A program made the position numbers and the translations under genes. Positions 8,080-16,357 of a stretch of 64,000 nucleotides of DNA are shown one piece after another; position 1 is the first letter of the stretch, and every line of letters begins with the position of its first letter. Origin of the DNA: JANLTX01 sp049840835 (GTDB lineage Bacteria > Armatimonadota > Armatimonadia > Armatimonadales > Armatimonadaceae); the NCBI GenBank assembly GCA_049840835.1, contig JASGJG010000009.1, positions 62,001-126,000 of the forward strand, given 5' to 3'. The notes below the pieces were generated by a model. That model was not told the DNA's origin, did not search any database, and worked only from the letters and a program-made list of their open reading frames with translations.

Positions 8080-8326
8080 GACCATCTCCCCTGAGTGCTT
8101 GCTGCGCAAGCCTCGCCCCTCTTCCCACACCCAGAGGGTACCCGGCTTCGCTGGAAGAGGGGAAATCAGCGCACTCTAGCTTTACAGAGGCTCCGCGTTG
8201 GCGAGGCGCGTTGCCAAAGTTTGCGGCTCTTTTGGGCAGTTGAGGTGTGTTATCCCTCTTCCCCCCGAAGGGGTCTTTTGGGAAGAGGGACGAAGCTCAC
8301 GCAGTGAGCATTCAAGGGAGATGGTC
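8080..8326. repeat. Dispersed structured repeat, family A copy 1
   Basis: A 247-bp element bounded by perfect 11-bp inverted termini (GACCATCTCCC, 8080-8090, and its complement, 8316-8326). It contains internal palindromes built on CCCCTCTTCCC/GGGAAGAGGG blocks. Related elements lie at 11.2, 12.8 and 15.9 kb. There is no coding capacity, so it may be a MITE-like or REP-like element. The right terminus supplies the last codons and stop of lnt. Confidence 0.75.
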
Positions 8327-10075
8327 TTTGGGGCGATGGCTTCTTATAGCCCGCCGAATCCCCTCTACCACAAGCGCCCCGCAAACCAGCAGCCACCAGT
8401 CTCCCCAGCGGACGGCGAGGGTGCGATTCGATAGAGGGGTCACGGTGGCGTTCAAGAGTCCCCGTGTGCTGCTCTCCAGGCGGTGGACTATCTGTCCATT
8501 GGGGCGCAGCTCGGCAGAGATACCGCTAGTAGCCGCGCGGACGCCATAGCGCCGGGTCTCGATGCATCGAATTTGTACCAGCGCCAGATGTTGGGCGTGC
8601 TCAGAGGTGCCATCAAAGGTCTGGTCGGAGGTCAAGAACGCCAGCGTGTCGGCGCCCGCACGAACCGTGGCACGGGAGACCCAGGGGAACGCGGACTCGT
8701 AGCAGATAATCGGGCCTATGTGCAACCCGCCCACAGGGAAGACAGCAGGGTCCACGCCGGTCTGGTAGCTGTCTACGTTCACCCCGAACGATTTATAGAC
8801 GCTGGCAAGCTGCTTCCGAAACGGATAGACCTCCCCGAAGGGAGCCAGCCGCCGCTTGATGTATTCATCGGTAGAGCCGGTGAGTCGCGCGATATTGCGA
8901 GGTCGTATTTGACCGTCTATCTGATTGGAGGCGGAGAGCCCGGCCAGTATGGGAATGTTCTTCTGACGTGCCAGGTTCTCTACAGCGTAGAATTGCCCGA
9001 TGGAGATAGTGCCCTCCGGCCAGAGTATGAGTCTGCTGCGAGAGTCTACGGTTCGAGTCAGCTCTAAGTAGGTCTGAAGTCGCTGCTCCCAGTTGGCGGC
9101 TTTGTCTTCATTCCCCTGCACGATAGCGACTGGCACAGGGGGAATCTCATCCATCGCGCTGCCTTTAAGCGTGTATTGTGGCAGGGTGAGAGCGCCATAA
9201 ACGCCTAGAGTAAGGAAGATACCGAGGGCGATTACAAGAATAATGGGTTTACCTCTCCCCCTAACCCCCTCCCCTAAAGGGAAGGGGGAACTAGAATCAA
9301 GAGAGGTTTCTGTTGTGTCGGGGCTTCCGGAAGGCGCCGGATTGGTCAATTCCCCCTTCCCTTTAGGGGAGGGGGTTAGGGGGAGAGGTATCCCTTCCGC
9401 CAGATACCCATTGATGGCGACGATAGCGAAGGTAATCAGCCACTGCCCGCCCAGGTCGGCGGCTTGCGCGAAGTAGAGAGCATAGGGCTGCGTCTGGCTT
9501 GTGGCGAGCAGGAACCAGGGAAAGGCGTAGACCCCCAGACTGCGTATCCACTCAAATAGAGTCCAGCCTGCGGCGAAGACCAGAGGCCGCAGCCACGCGG
9601 GGCAATGTGGCACGATGCGAGCTGTCAGCCAGGCCCAGCCCCCGAAGCAGACGCCCATGATAACGCACAGCGTGGCCCAGAGCGGGGAAGCCAGTGCGTT
9701 CATCCAGAACATGCCGACGGCAAACAGCATAAAGGCGAAGGCGAAGCCATAAAGTTCCGGTTTGCTTCCAAGCCTTTTTGCCCCCCTGCCCCCCAGTAAT
9801 AGGGGGTTCGGAGAGAGCTGTGGAGAGGCCCCTTCCGGGAACCCCCCATTATTGGGGGGCAGGGGGGCATGTGTACCGGAGAGCAACGGGGGCTGGTTGA
9901 TGGCGGGAGCAGTCCGTGGCACTATCGCCCAATAAAGCGGTACCAGGGCAATATAGGCCAGCCACCAGAGGGAAAGCGGTGGGTAGGCGAAGGCCAGGAG
10001 CAGGCCGGAGAGCAAGGCAAGCGAAAGCCCGCGCCAGTTAGCGCGGGCTTTCCTGGTGGGGGCTACGGGGTCCAA
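8312..10075 (-). CDS. lnt: Apolipoprotein N-acyltransferase with two repeat-encoded insertions
   Basis: 587 aa, longer than the usual 500-530. Multiple N-terminal TM helices precede a carbon-nitrogen-hydrolase domain with the expected triad: Glu354 (ILWPEGT), Lys407 (EYIKRRLAPFGE) and Cys458 (GPIICYESAF). The enzyme adds the third acyl chain to lipoproteins at the inner membrane. Two loops, about residues 63-100 and 228-276, are encoded by palindromic DNA repeats that keep the frame; without them the length is normal. The last residues (KDHLP) and stop lie in the family A terminus. The start overlaps the upstream M42 peptidase gene by 13 bp. Confidence 0.92.
   Translation of the reverse strand: MDPVAPTRKARANWRGLSLALLSGLLLAFAYPPLSLWWLAYIALVPLYWAIVPRTAPAINQPPLLSGTHAPLPPNNGGFPEGASPQLSPNPLLLGGRGAKRLGSKPELYGFAFAFMLFAVGMFWMNALASPLWATLCVIMGVCFGGWAWLTARIVPHCPAWLRPLVFAAGWTLFEWIRSLGVYAFPWFLLATSQTQPYALYFAQAADLGGQWLITFAIVAINGYLAEGIPLPLTPSPKGKGELTNPAPSGSPDTTETSLDSSSPFPLGEGVRGRGKPIILVIALGIFLTLGVYGALTLPQYTLKGSAMDEIPPVPVAIVQGNEDKAANWEQRLQTYLELTRTVDSRSRLILWPEGTISIGQFYAVENLARQKNIPILAGLSASNQIDGQIRPRNIARLTGSTDEYIKRRLAPFGEVYPFRKQLASVYKSFGVNVDSYQTGVDPAVFPVGGLHIGPIICYESAFPWVSRATVRAGADTLAFLTSDQTFDGTSEHAQHLALVQIRCIETRRYGVRAATSGISAELRPNGQIVHRLESSTRGLLNATVTPLSNRTLAVRWGDWWLLVCGALVVEGIRRAIRSHRPKDHLP
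9251..9389. repeat. Family B palindromic element inside lnt (second insertion)
   Basis: Perfect 40-bp inverted repeats (9251-9290 and 9350-9389) flank a 59-bp centre. The arms begin ACCTCTCCCCC. Read on the lnt strand it encodes the PLPLTPSPKGKGEL and SPFPLGEGVRGRG peptides in frame. A perfect 40-bp match suggests recent insertion or ongoing conversion. Confidence 0.9.
9781..9867. repeat. Second palindromic element inside lnt (first insertion)
   Basis: 28-bp inverted arms (9781-9808 and 9840-9867) match at 26 of 28 positions and begin CCCCCCTGCCCCCC. The element is in frame in lnt and encodes a Pro/Gly/Asn-rich loop between membrane segments. It is a different sequence family from the element at 9251. 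Confidence 0.85.
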
Positions 10076-11124
10076 TCCTCATCGGGTTTCAGACTGGCGC
10101 AGACCTGAGCCAAAAGCTCGGCGCACTGGTCAGCATCTTTGAGAGAGATAACCTCGCAGGGGGTGTGCATGTAGCGCAGCGGCACCTCTACCAGGCCGGT
10201 GGTCACGCCCGCGCAGGAGATCTGCATCGCGTTCGCATCGGTACCGGTACCGTTCGGGGTCGCCTGAACCTGCACCGGAATCTCCGCTTTACCAGCCACA
10301 TCACAAATACGGTCGGCTAGCTTGCGGTTCGCGTTCGCGCCACGCAGCACACCGGGGCCACCGCCAAGTTTGACCTCGCTGGTCTTGCGCTTGTCCATAG
10401 ACGGGAAGTCGGTGGCGAAGGTCACATCGACCGCGATACCGATGTCCGGGTTCACGCCGTGAGTCGAGGCATGTGCGCCACGCAGACCGATTTCTTCCTG
10501 CACAGTTGCGACAGCGAACACAGCGGCGGACGGATTCAGCTCCTTCACGCGGCGCAGAGCCTCGGCAACCACCCAGGCGCCGACCCGGTTATCGAAGGCG
10601 CGGGCGGCCATGCGGTCGCCGACCAGCTCTGTTACAGGCACATCGTAGACGGCAAAGTCACCGACCTGCACGCCGGTCGCCAGCGCTTCCTCTTTGCTGC
10701 TGACGCCTAGATCGATCCAGAGGTCTTCCAGCTCGATCTTCTTGCCACGCTCATCGGCGGGGGTCATGTGAATGGGCTTCTTACCGATAACACCGGGGAT
10801 CTCGCCGCCACGGGTATGCACCGTCACGCGCTGGCCCACGATATTGACCGGGTCGTGCCCGCCAATGGGTCGGAAGTACAGATAGCCTTCATCGCTGACC
10901 CAGTGAATGAGGAAGCCGATCTCGTCGATGTGACCGGCCAGCATCACTCGGGGGGAGCCTTCGGGGTTGACCGCCGCAATCACACTTCCCAGGCGGTCCG
11001 TAGTGACAGAGTCGGCAAAAGTAGAGACGTAGTTCCTATAGTGCGCGGCGTTGTTCTCTTCAAAGCCAGACGGGGAGGCCGTATTGAGCAGTTGAAGAAG
11101 AAACGCCCGAGCGTTTTCAGTCAT
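10063..11124 (-). CDS. M42-family glutamyl/leucyl aminopeptidase
   Basis: 353 aa, full length for the M42 family (also annotated as endoglucanase M). Co-catalytic metal ligands are visible: GHIDEIGF (His65; Asp67 beside it), AFDNRVGAW (Asp178), QEEIGLRGA (Glu210/Glu211), VDVTFATD (Asp233) and YMHTPCEV (His320). Known members are large cytoplasmic tetrahedral aminopeptidases that trim oligopeptides. Overlaps the lnt start by 13 bp, so the two are probably co-transcribed. Confidence 0.93.
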   Translation of the reverse strand: MTENARAFLLQLLNTASPSGFEENNAAHYRNYVSTFADSVTTDRLGSVIAAVNPEGSPRVMLAGHIDEIGFLIHWVSDEGYLYFRPIGGHDPVNIVGQRVTVHTRGGEIPGVIGKKPIHMTPADERGKKIELEDLWIDLGVSSKEEALATGVQVGDFAVYDVPVTELVGDRMAARAFDNRVGAWVVAEALRRVKELNPSAAVFAVATVQEEIGLRGAHASTHGVNPDIGIAVDVTFATDFPSMDKRKTSEVKLGGGPGVLRGANANRKLADRICDVAGKAEIPVQVQATPNGTGTDANAMQISCAGVTTGLVEVPLRYMHTPCEVISLKDADQCAELLAQVCASLKPDEDWTP

Positions 11125-11200
11125 AAGCGTATAGATTCCTTAAACAAGGACGATTATACCCACAGAAAGCACGGTAGTTTCTAGAGAACTATCTCCGGCA

Positions 11201-11435
11201 GCCTTCAGAACCATCTCCCCGTGCGTCTCCTTCGTCGCCTTACGCCCCTCTTCCCGTCAGACCCCTTCGGGGGGAAGAGGGGTAGCAGCGCCTACCAATC
11301 TTCTTACAGGTCTTGCAGTTGCGAAGCGCTCTTTAAGAGGCAGTGGAGTATCTACCCCTCTTCCAGGGAGCTTGCGACCGAGATTGGGAAGAGGGGCGAG
11401 GTGAGGGAGGTACGACCGAGCACTCGGGGAGATGG
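11201..11435. repeat. Dispersed structured repeat, family A copy 2
   Basis: Inverted termini CCATCTCCCCG (11211-11221) and complement (11425-11435). The body is nearly identical to the copy at 15851, from the shared GCCTTCAGAA at 11201 through about 11400, including CCCTTCGGGGGGAAGAGGGG hairpins. It lies between the M42 gene and the secreted 212-aa protein gene. Confidence 0.8.
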
Positions 11436-11457
11436 CACTCAGAGCAGATCGCCCCTC

Positions 11458-12096
11458 TCAGGACTTCTCTTCGGCCTCGCGCATCTTTTCCAGAAGCGTC
11501 ATCGTGCGGTCGAACAACAAAACTTGCTCGATATAGCCCTGCACGGCCAGGTCTAAGACCACATCGCGAGGGGCCTTATCGGGGTTTTCTTTGTACTGCG
11601 CCGGAACGCGCTTGCCACCGTAGAACGCGATGCACTGGCGCTCGGCCTCTTTCTTCTGGGTCTCGGTCAGCTTCTCTTTGGCTACGGCCAGAATTTCGCT
11701 CACGGCTTTACGGCGTGCGGCCAGATACCGCTCCGAAGCGGCCTTGGTACCATCGGCGACCTTTTTCTCTAAGGCCTCGGGGACTGGCTTTCCTGCGATA
11801 GCATCCTGATAGGCTTTAGCCACATCGGGGGCGAGAGCAGCCACGGCATCGTCGGACTGTTTCTGAAGTTTCACAGCCGTTGCCGACGCTGCGCGCATAG
11901 GAACCAGTATGGCTTCTATCTGCGCCGAGGTGAGTTTGAGCGGAATCAGAGCCTTCAGCAAACCCAGGTCGTCTATCTGCTCGCGGGCCTTGCTCACGGC
12001 GGCTGGAGAGGCGGGGGGCTGCTTCGCGCCTTCGTCCTGCGCCAGAGCAGGTAGCGCTATCAGGAGTGCGCTAAGAAGAAAAATAGTGCGATTCAT
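11458..12096 (-). CDS. Secreted helical protein, unknown function
   Basis: 212 aa with a clean signal peptide (FLLSALLIALPALAQ, cut near residue 19). The mature part is Ala/Lys/Glu-rich and predicted helical, with long charged stretches. I do not recognise a family; Spy/CpxP-like or other periplasmic helical proteins are possible by composition only. It has no Shine-Dalgarno sequence; a TAGAAT box (12103-12108) ends exactly 6 bases before the ATG, suggesting a leaderless message. Confidence 0.7.
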   Translation of the reverse strand: MNRTIFLLSALLIALPALAQDEGAKQPPASPAAVSKAREQIDDLGLLKALIPLKLTSAQIEAILVPMRAASATAVKLQKQSDDAVAALAPDVAKAYQDAIAGKPVPEALEKKVADGTKAASERYLAARRKAVSEILAVAKEKLTETQKKEAERQCIAFYGGKRVPAQYKENPDKAPRDVVLDLAVQGYIEQVLLFDRTMTLLEKMREAEEKS

Positions 12097-12102
12097 ACGC
12101 GC

Positions 12103-12108
12103 ATTCTA
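12103..12108 (-). promoter_or_regulatory. -10 box TAGAAT for leaderless start at 12096
   Basis: TAGAAT on the minus strand, then six bases (GCGCGT), then ATG. No clear -35 hexamer at 16-18 bp. Confidence 0.45.
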
Positions 12109-12164
12109 CCGTGTTGAAGGAATTTCAATCTCAGGGAGTCAATAGAACAGGACCTTGTGTCGGC

Positions 12165-12193
12165 TTGCCAGGAGTGGTGAAATTCCGTATACT
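12165..12193 (+). promoter_or_regulatory. Sigma70-type promoter of the lipoprotein gene
   Basis: TTGCCA (12165-12170), exactly 17 bp, TATACT (12188-12193). A conventional leader follows, with GGAGGA (12208-12213) 7 bases before the ATG at 12221. Useful as a contrast to the leaderless starts nearby. Confidence 0.75.
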
Positions 12194-12220
12194 GGCGGGG
12201 GATTGTCGGAGGATTTCAGG

Positions 12221-12706
12221 ATGACGTTTGGTTTCGAAGGTCGCTTCTCGCGACGACGGGCAATGCTGGCCGGGGCCATGCTCTTCTCTGCCCTGGTGAT
12301 GGCAGCGGTGAGCGGCTGTGGCGGTGGCGGTGACGGTGGCACTACGAACCCGACTCCCGACCCCACCCGCACGGTTCCCCTGACCGGTCAGATAATAGAT
12401 GTAGGGAATAACCTCCCTGTACCCGGCGCTATTGTCGCCTTCAATGGAGCACAGGCGATTACCGATGCGAACGGGAACTTCTCGGTACCATCAGCGCCCA
12501 CCACGGGTTCCAGCAACGTTTCCGTGGTTGGCCCGAACGATGCTTCAGGGCTGCCCGCCTATCACTCCACTGTGGTTTACAACAACCACATCTACAACTC
12601 GGGGAGCTTCCCCATCGGTGCTACCAGCGGTAACACCACGGTATCGGTAGGCCAGGTCTTCATCGCGAACCTGAGCTACCCACCGTTCCCGCCCGATTTC
12701 GACTAA
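12221..12706 (+). CDS. Lipoprotein with carboxypeptidase-regulatory-like domain
   Basis: 161 aa from the ATG at 12221, chosen for its GGAGGA site. An arginine-rich n-region and hydrophobic core lead to the lipobox VSGC, then a Gly/Thr linker and one beta-sandwich domain of the carboxypeptidase-D-regulatory type (LTGQIIDVGNNLPVPGAIV, ITDANGNFSV). Such domains are surface or periplasmic adhesion and stability modules. The protein should be lipidated by Lgt/LspA/Lnt. Single-gene unit with its own promoter and terminator. Confidence 0.8.
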   Translation: MTFGFEGRFSRRRAMLAGAMLFSALVMAAVSGCGGGGDGGTTNPTPDPTRTVPLTGQIIDVGNNLPVPGAIVAFNGAQAITDANGNFSVPSAPTTGSSNVSVVGPNDASGLPAYHSTVVYNNHIYNSGSFPIGATSGNTTVSVGQVFIANLSYPPFPPDFD

Positions 12707-12726
12707 TCGCGCGCTAACACAGCATC

Positions 12727-12768
12727 GCCCTGCTCTAATCCAAGATTAGAGCAGGGCGTTTTTGTTTT
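12727..12768 (+). terminator. Rho-independent terminator
   Basis: A perfect 14-bp stem (12727-12740 with 12744-12757) around CAA, followed by GTTTTTGTTTT. Confidence 0.92.
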
Positions 12769-12796
12769 GGGCTCCAGGCTTTATTTTTCCCTGATT

Positions 12797-13068
12797 GACC
12801 TCCTCCCTGGAGCGCTCCTTCGTCGCTTCCGCCCTCCTCCGGCTTATCGCTCGTTCCTCGCTGCGAAGGAGGGAAATCACCTCAAGTGCCTCTGCTTAGA
12901 GCCTACCTAAGGCAATACACGGAGAAGAAGTTAGAGGTGCTCCGATAGGTGCTTTGCCAAAGACCAGCGCTAAGCTTTGCACCTGAGGTGGTCTTCCCCT
13001 TCGCCCGAACGCAGTGAGGATCAGCCGGAGGGGGACGGAAGCGCGAAGCGCGCTCCAAGGGGGAGGTC
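12797..13068. repeat. Dispersed structured repeat, related to family A
   Basis: 272 bp with imperfect 19-bp inverted termini (12797-12815 and 13050-13068, 17 of 19 matching; GACCTCC...GGAGCGC). Many internal inverted segments. It abuts the predicted lptC promoter. No coding capacity. Confidence 0.65.
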
Positions 13069-13075
13069 CGTTTGG

Positions 13076-13081
13076 TAAACT
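13076..13081 (+). promoter_or_regulatory. -10 box TAAACT of the lpt operon
   Basis: TAAACT lies 9 bases before the ATG at 13091, allowing only a leader of a few bases. It directly follows the repeat element, which may therefore affect expression. Confidence 0.4.
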
Positions 13082-13090
13082 AAAGCTACG

Positions 13091-13896
13091 ATGAACGCCA
13101 CGGCTGTGCGTGTGCTGACCATACTTCTCACACTCAGCGGCATCGTGCTGGGTGGATGGCCCTTCGCTACGTGAAGAACTTCAAGCCACCCAGCCCGTTT
13201 GCGCCGCCCACACGCCCGCTCATGCCCGCCGATGTTGGCCTCAGCCTCAGTGAAGTGAGGTTAGTTGGTCGCAGCGAAGGGCGACGTGCCTGGACACTGA
13301 GCGCACGCACAGTAGAAGGCACCCGGAATCGCTCGCGGCTGACCATGCGCGGCAACATTGAAGCGGTACCGCTGGAAAAAGACGGTAAAACCCCGCAGGC
13401 CAATATCAAGGCGCCTCAGGCGGCCTACGATACCCTGGCGAAGACGATAACCGCCGAGGGAGGCGTGGAGGTACTGGGGCGCGAGAAGGGGCAACCCAAA
13501 GCCAGAGTCAAAGCGCCGCGTGCAGCCTATGACCTCAAAGGAAGGCAGCTTAGCGCTGAGGGCGGAGTCGCTGTCACCCTTATCGAAAAAAAGAAGAACC
13601 GGGCCACACTGTTCAGCCCGACTTTGACCTATGGCTTGGAGAAGAAGCTCCTCACGGCATCCGGGGGATTTCTGGCCACACTGCTGGATGCCAAGCCCGC
13701 TACCCTGGCCGGGCCGCTAGCGCTGTGGGATGCTGCCGGGCAGGTACTCACCTGTCCGCAGGGAGTCACGCTCCGGCGTGGCACACTGGTAGTCGATAAC
13801 GACTTTCTGAAGGCGGACTTAAAGCGCGGAATCTATTCTAGCAAGGAAGGGCATGGCTCTTTCCATATCGACGAAATCAAAGAGTTTACCCCATGA
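13091..13896 (+). CDS. lptC: LptC-like lipopolysaccharide export protein (frame change near 13155)
   Basis: The long frame from 13156 (246 aa) has no membrane anchor. The ATG at 13091 in another frame encodes MNATAVRVLTILLTLSGIV, a perfect signal anchor, and stops at 13172, just after the long frame begins. A one-base indel between about 13150 and 13165 would fuse them into a normal LptC: anchor, RYVKNF linker and a beta-jellyroll with repeated EGGV strands. LptC receives LPS from LptBFG and passes it to LptA. Its stop overlaps the lptA-like ATG by 4 bp. The family call rests on fold pattern and gene order. Confidence 0.72.
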
Positions 13897-14837
13897 AGAT
13901 GCACAGAAACGGCCTTTTACTTGTACTGCCACTGCTGGCTCTGGCGCCACTGGCAAAGGGCGGTCCGACCACTCAGCCCAAAGCGCCTCCGACTCGCCCT
14001 GCCCCGAACAAACCCATAAAGCCCGTGGTTGTTCCCCCGAAGGAGCAAGCCGCTCCGCCGAAAGGACCGGATCATCCGAAGGACAACAACGACCCGCGCG
14101 TGTACTTCCAGTACGGTAACCTGGACTACACCAGCACCGATGAGCGCCTGACTCTCACCAAGAGCGATAAGCAGCCCAAGGTGATCTTCGAGTACAAAGA
14201 CACGATCTTCAAGAGTGACAAGGTGCTCTACGACCGGAACACCAAGGTCGCCAGCGCCCCCACCCCGGTACAGATGGACGATGCTCAGAACACGATTACC
14301 GGAGAGAGGGGCACGGCCTACTACAAGCTGACCACCACCAAGATAGAGGGCAATGTAATAATCGTCGCGCGACCCAAGCCAGCGAACCCGCAGTCACCCG
14401 CCAAGGGGCTCCGGAAAGACTTCGACTCGCCGGTAGAGATTCACTGTGACCGTGTGACCTACAACTGGAAGACAAAAATCGCGATTCCCGAAGGCAATAT
14501 CCGAATCCTATTCTCGCTCAAGCGCAAGGGCAAGCAGCAGAAGTGGAATGTCACCAGTGACACCATGGAGTACAACGGCAACACCGAGACCGCGTTCCTG
14601 CGCGAGAACGTGAAGGGCCGTGCGGACGATGGCGATAAGGCCGATGGTGATACCGGCACGGTGATTCTGAAAGAGACCAAAGAAGAGCTGAAGATGACCC
14701 AGGCGAAGGGGAGCTTCGACTCGGACAAGATCGATGAGGAAGACGATAAGAAAGCCACGCCTCCTCCGACCGTAGAGAAGAAGACCGGGGACGCGACGGA
14801 GAAAAACAACGGTAGCGGGAGCGACCGGGTCGAGTGA
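13893..14837 (+). CDS. lptA: LptA/OstA-like periplasmic protein
   Basis: 314 aa with a signal peptide (LLLVLPLLALAPLAKG), a Pro/Lys-rich linker, then OstA-type beta-jellyroll repeats (IFEYKDTIFKSDKVLYDRNT; VEIHCDRVTYNWKTK; WNVTSDTMEYNGNTETAFL) and an acidic low-complexity tail. LptA oligomers form the periplasmic bridge for LPS; here the partner is the LptC-like protein encoded upstream. The long charged linker and tail are unusual for LptA (about 185 aa in E. coli). Confidence 0.75.
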   Translation: MKMHRNGLLLVLPLLALAPLAKGGPTTQPKAPPTRPAPNKPIKPVVVPPKEQAAPPKGPDHPKDNNDPRVYFQYGNLDYTSTDERLTLTKSDKQPKVIFEYKDTIFKSDKVLYDRNTKVASAPTPVQMDDAQNTITGERGTAYYKLTTTKIEGNVIIVARPKPANPQSPAKGLRKDFDSPVEIHCDRVTYNWKTKIAIPEGNIRILFSLKRKGKQQKWNVTSDTMEYNGNTETAFLRENVKGRADDGDKADGDTGTVILKETKEELKMTQAKGSFDSDKIDEEDDKKATPPPTVEKKTGDATEKNNGSGSDRVE

Positions 14838-15838
14838 CGACACTGCGGGGAATCGGGCAGGGCAGGGGGACCGCCAGTGGTATGGCGGCCCACTTGCGGG
14901 CGGAGCGCGGGCGCCCGCAGCTCGACCCAGCACTCTTAGAGCAGGTCTGGAAACGGCGTATGGCCGGGCTGGAGCCGCTGGATGTGGTGCTAATCACCGA
15001 GGATGCCGCTCTGGCCCTGCTGACTCCGCTGCCTACCGGGGCAAACCTGGTGGGGGTGATCGCTGAGCTGCCCTTGAGCGCCGCGGCTCTCCCTAATGGC
15101 GTCTGCGTGGTCTCCGGGGTCGGCCCCGCTCAGGGGAGAGTGGAAGACGGTACCCTGGTAGTCATTGAACCCGAGGTCGGGCGGGCGCTCCTGGACCCGT
15201 CGGCGAAGGAGCTGGCCCGGCTCCAGAAGGCCACAAAACCTCGCCTGCGCCTGGATGGCGACAGTGTTCCCGCACGCACTCTGGGTGGGCGGGAGATTCT
15301 GGTCTGGGGTGAGGCGCTCTCGTTAGACGATGCCGAGGAAGCGATGGCAGCGGGGGCAGACGGTCTGCTCTTCACCGGCCTCTTGGACTTTCCCACAGCC
15401 AAACAGCTCACTACTCTGGTCGGTGGTGGCGACCTTACCTTGCAGAGTGGCCCGGATGCCCTGGATACTGAAGACTGGCTGCGCCTGGCCACTATCGCGG
15501 CGCTGCGTGTCTGCCTCCCCGACGATGCGGACCCGGAGTTCATTCGCTCCGACTGGGACGAAGCCCTGGAGCGCCTGACCGAGAGCGGCGAACGAGTGGC
15601 TCTGCCCCGCCTCAGTACCCGCCTGATGGACTCCCCAGACACCACCGAAGGCTGGGATGAGCTTCTCTTAGACGCCCTCTGGGTCCCCGACGATCTGCTG
15701 ACCTGCCCCCCGCTCTACCTCTGCCTGAACGGGGACTTCACTGATTTAGAAGCCGCTATAGCCGCTGGCATCATCGGGGTCTGTGTGGCTCCCGCGGAAG
15801 TTGCCACTGCCAAAGAAGCGATACGCGAGCTGGAGTAG
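14834..15838 (+). CDS. Degenerate enzyme I/PEP-utilising-enzyme-like protein
   Basis: 334 aa, GTG start overlapping the lptA-like stop. The opening LRGIGQGRGTASGMA mimics the start of PTS enzyme I (LxGIxxSxGIAxG). DGTLVVIEPEVGRALLDPS resembles the mobile phosphohistidine domain of PEP-utilising enzymes, and AMAAGADGLLFTG resembles the start of the PEP-binding barrel (GADGIGLLRTE). The active-site histidine motif is not evident and the barrel is much too short, so catalysis is doubtful. It may be a regulatory or structural relic. The call is by motif resemblance only. Confidence 0.45.
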   Translation: MTTLRGIGQGRGTASGMAAHLRAERGRPQLDPALLEQVWKRRMAGLEPLDVVLITEDAALALLTPLPTGANLVGVIAELPLSAAALPNGVCVVSGVGPAQGRVEDGTLVVIEPEVGRALLDPSAKELARLQKATKPRLRLDGDSVPARTLGGREILVWGEALSLDDAEEAMAAGADGLLFTGLLDFPTAKQLTTLVGGGDLTLQSGPDALDTEDWLRLATIAALRVCLPDDADPEFIRSDWDEALERLTESGERVALPRLSTRLMDSPDTTEGWDELLLDALWVPDDLLTCPPLYLCLNGDFTDLEAAIAAGIIGVCVAPAEVATAKEAIRELE

Positions 15839-15850
15839 CCTGTTCAGTCC

Positions 15851-16069
15851 GCCTTCAGAACCATCTCCCCGTGCGTCTCCTTCGTCGCCTTACGCCCCTC
15901 TTCCCAAAAGACCCCTTCGGGGGGAAGAGGGGTAGCAGCGCCTACCAATCTTCTAATGAGTCTCGCAGTTGCATAGCGCTCTTTAAGAGGCAGTGGAGTA
16001 TCTGCCCCTCTTCCAGCGAAGCGAGATTGGGAAGAGGGGGCTAAGCCCGAAGGGCGCAGGGGGAGATGG
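15851..16069. repeat. Dispersed structured repeat, family A copy 3
   Basis: Inverted termini CCATCTCCCC (15861-15870) and complement (16060-16069). The body is almost the same as the 11201 copy for about 190 bp. A further AGGGAGATGG follows at 16076. It forms the left boundary of the primase region. Confidence 0.8.
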
Positions 16070-16100
16070 AAATTAGGGAGATGGCCCTCTGGGAGCTAGC

Positions 16101-16171
16101 AAAATTTATCAAGCAGAAATTATTATAAATCCAGATAGTCATGATATAATTTATCAAACTTATGTTTGATA
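16101..16171 (+). promoter_or_regulatory. AT-rich promoter and operator upstream of the primase
   Basis: TATAAT at 16145-16150 is followed by a perfect palindrome TATCAAAC-TTAT-GTTTGATA (16152-16171) at the expected transcription start. A third half-site, TTATCAA, lies at 16106. The composition is far more AT-rich than the surroundings. About 185 bases of leader without a convincing gene precede the ATG at 16358, which has an AAGGAG site. Confidence 0.5.
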
Positions 16172-16357
16172 TAGAGCATAAGCCCTTACAGAGAAACAGC
16201 CCTCATAGCTCTCTTCAAAAACCTGCCAGTAAGACTTTATCGGGTCCGGGTTTACCGAGAGTAGGTTCGCCTTCTATAACATACCTACCGGCTGTTTCTC
16301 CAGGTAGCGCCCGCCTGCACCTCCCCTGGGCGCAACACACAACAAGGAGAGATAGAC

